Assembly (NCBI RefSeq): GCF_003205575.1
Contig: NZ_PYBW01000014.1
Location: 5,513 to 69,512, forward strand
Direction of reading: 5' to 3'
Length of the DNA stretch: 64,000 nucleotides
Origin: Streptomyces tateyamensis
GTDB taxonomy: Bacteria > Actinomycetota > Actinomycetes > Streptomycetales > Streptomycetaceae
This document shows positions 51,701-64,000 of this stretch, one piece after another (positions within the stretch are counted from its first letter, which is position 1; each line of letters begins with the position of its first letter). The notes below the pieces were generated by a model. It was not told the DNA's origin, made no database searches, and was given only the letters and a program-made list of their open reading frames with translations. The translations under genes and the position numbers were made by a program.

Positions 51701-52918
51701 GCAGTCCCCCGGCGCGCTGGGGCGCGCCGTCGGCCGAACCGTCCTGCCAGAGCAGCATGGTGGCGAACAGCGGGTTGCGGGACGGGTCGCGCTCGGGCAC
51801 CAGCGCGTCCACCAGCTGCTCGAACGGCAGGTCCTGGTGGGCGTAGGCGTCCAGCGCAGTGGCCCGGACCCGGCGGACCACCTCGGCGAAGGAGGGGGCG
51901 CCGGACAGGTCGGTGCGCAGCACCAGGGTGTTGAGGAAGAGCCCGACCAGCTCCTGCACCTCGGGCCGGTCCCGGCCGGCCACCGGGGTGCCGACCGCCA
52001 GGTCGCGCTGTCCGGTCCAGCGGCCCAGCAGCACGCTGTGGGCGGCGAGCAGCGTCATGAAGGCGGTGGCGCCCTGGGCCCGGGCCAGCTCGTTCAGGCG
52101 GCGGACCACCTCGGCCGGCACGGTCAGCGGGACCTGGCCGCCGGCGGTGTCGCGCACCGGGGGGCGGGGACGGTCGGTGGGCAGCTCCAGTGGTGGCAGG
52201 CCGGCCAACCGCTGCTTCCAGTAGGCCGACTGGCGCTCCAGCAGGTCGCCGGAGAGCCGCTCGCGCTGCCAGCGCGCGAAGTCGGCGTACTGCGGGCCCG
52301 AGCCCTCGGCTGCCACGGAGCGGCCGGCCACCGCGTCCGCGTAACCCCGGGTCAGCTGACGGACCAGCAGCTCCTCCGACCAGCCGTCGGAGGCGATGTG
52401 GTGGACCGTCAGCAGCAGCGCGTGCTCCTCCTCGGCCATCCGGGCCAGGGTGGCCGAGCAGACCGGACCGCGGGCCAGGTCGACCGGGGTGCGGTCCCAG
52501 GTGGCCAGGGCGGCCAGCCGGGCCCAGGCCGCCTCCCGGTCCAGGCCGGTCAGGTCGAGCTCGGTCAGCGGCAGCGGGGCGGGCGCCCCGATCAGCTGGA
52601 CCGGCTCGCCGGCCTCCAGCGGGTAGCAGGTGCGCAGCACCTCGTGCCGGGCCACCAGGGCGTCCAGCGCGGTGCGCAGCGCGGACCGGTCCAGCTCGCC
52701 GCTCAGCCGCAGCGCGGCGGTCATCAGGTACTCGGTGCCGCCGGGCTGGAGCTGGTCCAGGATCCACAGCCGGCGCTGGGCGAAGGAGAGCGGCAGCGGG
52801 CCGCTGCGCGGAGCCCGGCGGATGCCGTCCTCGCGCGGGGCGGCGGGGGCCGTGCCGCTGAGCCGGCGGCGCAGCAGCTCCTGCCGCAGGGCGGCGCGGT
52901 CAACCACGGTCTCGGTCA

Positions 52919-52919
<1 letters not shown>
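45735..52919 (-). CDS. NRPS, C-A-T-C-A-T-TE (last of three)
   Basis: A 2394-residue synthetase. ATG 52919 shares one base with the stop of the upstream NRPS; the longer open frame beyond it is antiparallel noise from that gene. Landmarks are C1 HHIASDGWS (near 173), A1 YVIYTSGSTG (near 640), T1 LGGDSM (near 1020), C2 ECHAILDGWS (near 1230), A2 (near 1686), T2 LGGHSL (near 2066) and TE. A1 pocket residues read DVWHVSLVDK, a standard Ser code. A2 reads DAWTVAAVCK, a Phe-like code. C2 has Cys in place of the first His of HHxxxDG but keeps the catalytic His. The thioesterase has SWCGGSG, with C2202 where Ser is normal. It ends the assembly line and releases the product. Confidence 0.93.
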
Positions 52920-59312
<6,393 letters not shown>

Positions 59313-59326
<14 letters not shown>

Positions 59327-60308
59327 CGGTGGTCCCCTCGGGTGCGGTGTCGAACCGGGTGCTCTCGCCGGTGCAGGCCTCGGCCATCGCCACGGCGATC
59401 TTGCGCGGGCCGGTGAACGGCTCGCGGGCGTGCGCGGCCAGCATGTTGTCCACCAGCAGCAGGTCGTCCTGCTGCCAGTCGAAGCGGCGCTGCTCGGCCC
59501 GGTAGCAGTCGCGCAGGTGGGCGACCACCTCGTCGGGGATCGGCGCGCCGTCGCCGTAGTAGGTGTTGGTCGGCAGGTCGGCCTCCTCGTAGACCTCGCG
59601 CAGGCCCTCGCAGATCTCCGGGGCCAGCGTGGTGACGTGGAAGAACGCCAGGTGGTTGAACCAGACCGCCTCGCCGGTCACCGGGTGGCGGTGCACCGCG
59701 CGGCGCCGGGCCCGGGTGCGCAGGTCGTCGCCGCGCCACTCCAGCTCCACCCCGTTGCGCGCGCAGTAGGCGGCCACCTGGGCCCGGTCCCCGGTGTTGA
59801 ACGCCTGCTGCCACGGCACCCCGAAGCCCTCGGCGAAGTTGCGCACCACCAGCCAGCCGCGGGCCTCGAACTCGGCGCGCACCGCGGGGTCGATCGTGGC
59901 CAGCACCCGGCGGGTGTCGGCCAGCGGGGTGGAGCCCAGCGAGGTCGGCGGCCGGACACAGGAGAAGAACAGGGTGAGCGGCCAACTTGCCTGGTAGGAG
60001 TTCTCGTTGTGCAGGAAGATCTCCTCGTCGGCCGGGTAGTCGGTGGAGGTGTAGACCCGCCCGGCGATGGTGCTGCGCGGTGAGGAGCGCTCGGCGTAGG
60101 CCAGCGGTTCACCGGCCAGGGTGCGCACGGCCTGTTCGAAGCCGGCCACCCCGCCCAGGTCGAGGCCGCGCAGCAGCACCGCCCCGTGGATCCGCAGCTG
60201 ACGGCGGACCAGCTCGCGGGCGCCGGGCAGGAACTCGGCCGCCGGGGTGCCCGGAACGTCGGCGGTCAGCAGGTACGGGAGCGTCTGGGTGGCGGGGATC
60301 GTGGTCAT
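59313..60308 (-). CDS. TauD/SyrP-like Fe(II)/2-oxoglutarate dioxygenase
   Basis: A 331-residue non-heme iron oxygenase. ATG 60308 overlaps the NRPS A-T-C stop by 4 nt. The metal site is H100 and E102 (FLHNENS) with the distal H293 (AAHAREPF), and GPRK holds the Arg that binds 2-oxoglutarate. The motif set (YTSTDYPADEEIFLHNEN, TPLADTRRV) is that of SyrP, VioC and MppO-type enzymes, which beta-hydroxylate free or carrier-bound amino acids such as Asp or Arg. Inside an NRPS operon, between the first and second synthetases, it most likely hydroxylates one building block. Which one is not known. Confidence 0.9.
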
Positions 60309-63300
60309 GCGGGGACTCCTTGTTCGGATCGGGTCGGCCGGGCGAGGCGGTCCAGCGACAGCTGCGGGTCGGCGGTGGCGGCACGGACGAAGCCGGCGAA
60401 ACCGGCGGCCAGCCGGTGCACCGCTTCCTGGTCCAGCAGGTCGTCGGGGCAGCGCAGTTCGCCGTCCAGGCAGCCGGCCCGCTCGCGCAGCGTGAGCAGC
60501 ACGTCGAACGGGTGGCCGCCCTGGCCCTGCCGGTAGGGGACGGCCTCGACCCCGGGCAGGTCGATCCGGCCGGCCAGCGGGCCCAGGGTCTGGAAGGCGG
60601 CCTGGGCGACGGGGTTGCGGGACAGGTCGCGCGGCGGGCGCAGCGCGCCGACCAACTGGTCGAAAGGCAGCCGCTGGTGGCGGTAGGCGGCCAGCGCGGT
60701 GGCCCGGGTGCGGGCCAGCAGCTCCTGGTAGCCGCACTGCGGGTCGACCGGCAGCCGCAGCGCCAGGGTGTTGACGAACAGGCCGACCAGGTCCTCCAGT
60801 TCGACGCTGGTGCGGTTGGCGGTGAAGGTGGCCACCACCAGGTCCTGCTGGCCGGTGGTGCGGCCCAGCACGGCGGTGAAGCAGGCCAGCAGCGCCATGA
60901 AGGGCGTGGCGCCGGCAGCGGCGGCCGTGCGGTGCGCCGCGGCCGTCAGCTCCGCGTCCAGGGTGAACAGAACGGTGGTGTCGCGCCCGCTGCGCGGCTG
61001 CGGCCGGGGACCGGCCGACGGCAGGGCCAGCGGCGCCGGCGCGGGTTGCAGTTGCCGCACGAAGTGCGCCAGGTCCGCCTGCTGCCCCGCGCGGCCCTGC
61101 GGCCCGCGCTGCCAGACGGCGTAGTCGGCGTAGTCCACCGCCAGCGGCGGCAGGTCGACCGGCCGGCCGGACCGCTCGGCCCGGTAGCAGGCCGACAGGT
61201 CGCGCCAGAAGACCCCCATCGACCAGTCGTCGGCCACGATGTGGTGCACCACTGCGAGCAGCAGGTGGTGCTCGGGCCCCAGCCGGAGCACCACCAGGCG
61301 CAGCAGCGGGCCGCCGGCCAGGTCGAACGGCTGCCGGGTGTGCCGCTCGACCGCGGCCGCGGCCCGCTCCTCCCGTTCGGCCTGCGGCGCGCCGGTCAGG
61401 TCCACCACGTCCAGCGGCACCGGCAGTTGGCGGTGGATCAGCTGGCTGGGCAGGCCGCGGTGGGCCGGGAAGGTGGTGCGCAGCGTGGCGTGCCGCTGCA
61501 CCGTGCGGTGCAGGGCGGCGGCGAGCGCGGGCAGCTGGAGCGGGCCGCGCAGCCGGTGCGCGTCGTACATCAGGTATTCGGTGCTGCCGGGGTTGAGCCG
61601 GTCCAGGAACCAGAGGCGGTGCTGCTCGGCGGAGAGCGGCACCGGGCCGTCGCCGCGCGGGCCGATGACGGGCGCCGGGGCGGTGGCGGTCTGCGGCAGC
61701 CGGGCCGCGAGCTGCTCGACGGTGGGCGAGGCGAGCAGCTCGGCCGGGGTCAGTTCGGCGCCGGTCAGCCGGCGCAGCCGGGCGCAGAGCCGGGTGGCGA
61801 CCAGCGACTGGCCGCCCAGCTCCAGGAAGCCGTCCTGGACGCCGACCGGGCGCACCCCGAGCAGTTCCTCCCACAGGCCCGCCAGCACCGCCTCGGTCGG
61901 AGTGCGCGGGGCCAGGTAGGCGGTGGCCAGCTCCGGACGCCGGCCGTCGGGGGCGGGCAGCGCGCGGCGGTCGGTCTTGCCGCTGGAGGTCAGCGGCAGC
62001 GCGGCCAGCCGCACCCAGGCGGTCGGCACCATGTAGGCCGGCAGTCGGGCGCCCAGGTGGGCGCGGAGCGCTTCGAGCTCCACCTCGCCGACCAGGTAGC
62101 CGACCAGTTGGGCCTCGCCCGTCGGCAGTTGACTGGCCGTCACCACGGCGGCGCGGACCTGCGGATGGCTCGTCAGGGCGGCCTCCACCTCGCCCAGTTC
62201 GATCCGGAAGCCGCGGATCTTCACCTGGTGGTCGAGTCGGCCCAGGTACTCCAGGGTGCCGTCGGGCAGCCAGCGGGCCAGGTCGCCGGTCCGGTACAGC
62301 CGGGAGCCGGGCGGGCCCAGCGGGTCGGGCCGGAAGGCGGCCGCGGTGGCGCCGGGCCGGCCCAGGTAGCCGCGGGCCAGCTGGACGCCGGCCAGGCAGA
62401 GTTCGCCCTCGCTGCCCAGCGGCAGCGGGGTACCGTCCGGGTCCAGCACGTGCGTGCGGGTGTTGGCGACCGGCCGGCCGATGGTGACCGGGCGCCCCGG
62501 GGCGCAGCGGGTGGCGGTGACATCGACGCTGGCCTCGGTCGGCCCGTACAGGTTGAACAGCTCGCAGCCGATCAGCTCGGCCACGCCCTGCACCAGGTCG
62601 GCGGTGAGCGCCTCGCCGCTGCAGACGATCCGGCGCAGGTCCGGCAGCTCCGGCCGGTCACCCGGGCCGGCCTCGCGCAGCGCGGCGAGGAACTCGCGCA
62701 GCATCGAGGGCACGAAGTGCACGGTGTCCACCCGCTCCGCGGCCAGCACCGCGCGCAGGTAGCCCGGGTCCCGCTGGCCCCCCGGCCGGGCCAGCACCAG
62801 GGTGGCGCCGACCGCGAGCGGTCCGAAGAACTCCCAGACCGAGACGTCGAAGGTGGCCGGCGTCTTCTGCAGGACCCGGCTGCCGGCCCGCAGGCCGCAG
62901 TCGTCGCGCATCCACAGCAGCCGGTTGACCACCCCGCGGTGCGGCACCACCACGCCCTTGGGCCGGCCGGTGGAGCCGGAGGTGAAGAGCACGTAGGCCG
63001 GGTTGTCCGGATCGGCGGCGGGCGCCGGGTCCGCGGTGGCCAGGCCGGCCGGCAGCCGCTCGACCAGCAGCGGCAGCGCGCCGGCCGCCCGGACCACCGG
63101 GGCGAGCGCGGTGTCGGAGAGCACCGTGGCGATCCCGGCCTGGGCCAGCAGCTCGGTGATCCGGGCGGTGGGGTGCTCGGGGTCGAGCGGCACGTAGGCG
63201 GCGCCGGACTTGAGCACCCCGAGCAGGGCCACCACCAGGTCGGTGCCGCGCTCCAGGCAGACCGCCACCAGGGCCTCGGGGCCGGCCCCGGCCGCGCGCA

Positions 63301-63538
63301 GTTGGTGGGCCACCCGGTTGGCCCGGGCGTTCAGTTCGGCGTAGCTGAGCCGACCGTCCTCGGCCACCAGGGCCGGCGCCCCGGGGGTGCGGCGCACCTG
63401 CTCCTCGAAGAGCTGGTGCACGCACCGCCCGGTGCGGTAGGGCCGCTCGGTGGCGTTCCAGCCGGCCGGGACGGGCTGCGGCCCGCCGGCGCCGGTCCGG
63501 CCCGTCTGGTCGAGCAGACCGCCAGGCTGACGTGGCAT
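60305..63538 (-). CDS. NRPS, A-T-C (first of three, initiating)
   Basis: A 1077-residue synthetase. ATG 63538 shares one base with the panD stop. It starts directly with an adenylation domain (YVLFTSGSTG near 183), so it loads the first residue. The pocket reads DVWHVSLVDK, a Ser code. The carrier LGGQSLVAT is near 571. A condensation domain with HHIVADDWS (near 763) closes the protein. Because the next NRPS also begins with a condensation domain, two C domains follow each other at the gene junction, with the dioxygenase gene between them. One may serve as a docking or interface domain instead of making a bond. The first 40 residues are a short linker typical of initiating modules. Confidence 0.9.
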   Translation of the reverse strand: MPRQPGGLLDQTGRTGAGGPQPVPAGWNATERPYRTGRCVHQLFEEQVRRTPGAPALVAEDGRLSYAELNARANRVAHQLRAAGAGPEALVAVCLERGTDLVVALLGVLKSGAAYVPLDPEHPTARITELLAQAGIATVLSDTALAPVVRAAGALPLLVERLPAGLATADPAPAADPDNPAYVLFTSGSTGRPKGVVVPHRGVVNRLLWMRDDCGLRAGSRVLQKTPATFDVSVWEFFGPLAVGATLVLARPGGQRDPGYLRAVLAAERVDTVHFVPSMLREFLAALREAGPGDRPELPDLRRIVCSGEALTADLVQGVAELIGCELFNLYGPTEASVDVTATRCAPGRPVTIGRPVANTRTHVLDPDGTPLPLGSEGELCLAGVQLARGYLGRPGATAAAFRPDPLGPPGSRLYRTGDLARWLPDGTLEYLGRLDHQVKIRGFRIELGEVEAALTSHPQVRAAVVTASQLPTGEAQLVGYLVGEVELEALRAHLGARLPAYMVPTAWVRLAALPLTSSGKTDRRALPAPDGRRPELATAYLAPRTPTEAVLAGLWEELLGVRPVGVQDGFLELGGQSLVATRLCARLRRLTGAELTPAELLASPTVEQLAARLPQTATAPAPVIGPRGDGPVPLSAEQHRLWFLDRLNPGSTEYLMYDAHRLRGPLQLPALAAALHRTVQRHATLRTTFPAHRGLPSQLIHRQLPVPLDVVDLTGAPQAEREERAAAAVERHTRQPFDLAGGPLLRLVVLRLGPEHHLLLAVVHHIVADDWSMGVFWRDLSACYRAERSGRPVDLPPLAVDYADYAVWQRGPQGRAGQQADLAHFVRQLQPAPAPLALPSAGPRPQPRSGRDTTVLFTLDAELTAAAHRTAAAAGATPFMALLACFTAVLGRTTGQQDLVVATFTANRTSVELEDLVGLFVNTLALRLPVDPQCGYQELLARTRATALAAYRHQRLPFDQLVGALRPPRDLSRNPVAQAAFQTLGPLAGRIDLPGVEAVPYRQGQGGHPFDVLLTLRERAGCLDGELRCPDDLLDQEAVHRLAAGFAGFVRAATADPQLSLDRLARPTRSEQGVPA

Positions 63539-63969
63539 CACGCGCTCACCAGGTCGCCGCGGGCGGTACGGGTGCCCGGGACCGGCTCGGCGGGGTCGCC
63601 GCACTCCTTGAGCACCTGGTTGGCCGCGTCGACCATGACCACCCGGGGCACCAGCTCGCGGGCGGTGGCGTCGTCGACGGTGGTGTAGCTGATGATGATC
63701 ACCAGGTCGCCGGTGTGGATCAGCCGGGCGGCGGCGCCGTTGATCCCGATCACGCCGGTGCCGCGCGGGCCGGGGATCACGTAGGTCTCCAGCCGGGCGC
63801 CGTTGTCGATGTCGACGATGTGGATCTGCTCGCCGGCCAGCAGGTCGGCGGCCTCCATCAGGTCCTCGTCGATGGTCAGCGAGCCGACGTAGTGCAGGTC
63901 GGCCTGGGTCACCGTGGCGCGGTGGATCTTGGACTTGAGCATGGTGCGGGTGAGGGCGGGGCGGGTCAT
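63538..63969 (-). CDS. panD: Aspartate 1-decarboxylase (PanD)
   Basis: A 143-residue pyruvoyl enzyme precursor that makes beta-alanine from aspartate. It contains the self-cleavage site YVGSL (between G29 and S30) and the [12 protein letters not shown] start. ATG 63969 has a GGAGG ribosome site. It overlaps the first NRPS gene by one base (TGATG), so it belongs to the biosynthetic operon and is not the housekeeping pantothenate gene. That suggests beta-alanine is used as a building block or precursor of the product. The tail after about residue 120 is slightly longer than in typical PanD. More genes of the operon may lie beyond the right edge. Confidence 0.93.
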   Translation of the reverse strand: MTRPALTRTMLKSKIHRATVTQADLHYVGSLTIDEDLMEAADLLAGEQIHIVDIDNGARLETYVIPGPRGTGVIGINGAAARLIHTGDLVIIISYTTVDDATARELVPRVVMVDAANQVLKECGDPAEPVPGTRTARGDLVSA

Positions 63970-64000
63970 GGCGGAACCTCCGGGTCAGTTCGGGGTGGGC

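Noticed and set aside
59987..63688. Long forward open frame (1233 codons) opposite the first NRPS
   Set aside because: It is antisense to a clear A-T-C synthetase and has no domain of its own.

Overview
The window is a high-GC actinomycete chromosome segment, most likely Streptomyces or Kitasatospora. The reasons are strong G/C bias at third codon positions, GTG and TTG starts, a complete conservon with a CYP157-type P450, a cse-like lipoprotein/two-component operon, and lanthipeptide and NRPS genes. I saw no rRNA, tRNA, CRISPR array or intact insertion sequence.

Region 1 (26-14837, minus strand) is a compact four-gene operon, read right to left: a DEDDh 3'-5' exonuclease, a giant tandem helicase (a DinG/Rad3-like half followed by a RecQ-like half), an 843-residue protein I do not recognise, and a 2053-residue P-loop ATPase. 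The layout looks like an anti-phage defence or DNA-processing system, and I cannot match it to a named one. The exonuclease and helicase lie in the same frame, separated by one TAG codon and 37 coding-like codons. Region 2 (14838-18641) is a decayed stretch with an IS5-like transposase remnant. It is followed by a PD-(D/E)xK-DUF2075 (Schlafen-type) helicase gene whose probable TTG start directly follows a strong hairpin.

Region 3 (18851-26729) holds ordinary accessory genes: an S9 peptidase, a small hypothetical protein, an SDR oxidoreductase, a leucine-rich-repeat-variant protein and a TROVE/Ro60 protein. Region 4 (26996-31505) is a full conservon, cvnA-B-C-D-E, with overlapping or touching genes; its P450 lacks the usual ExxR motif. 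Region 5 (31808-37716) has an Asp/Glu racemase, a secreted or membrane-anchored protein with a class F-like sortase, a lipoprotein/response regulator/histidine kinase operon resembling cseA-B-C, and a ribonuclease HI.

Region 6 (37773-45685) is a small class II lanthipeptide locus: LanM, a 69-residue precursor, a large LAL regulator on the same strand, and two divergent LuxR-type regulators that overlap by 4 nt. No transporter or leader peptidase gene is visible. Region 7 (45735-63969, minus strand, running off the right edge) is an NRPS operon read right to left: panD (beta-alanine supply), NRPS A-T-C, a TauD/SyrP-like dioxygenase, NRPS C-A-T-C-A-T, and NRPS C-A-T-C-A-T-TE. Every junction overlaps by 1-14 nt. 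My reading of the adenylation pockets gives Ser, unassigned, unassigned (acidic pocket, so probably a basic residue), Ser, Phe-like. The terminal thioesterase has Cys in place of the nucleophilic Ser.
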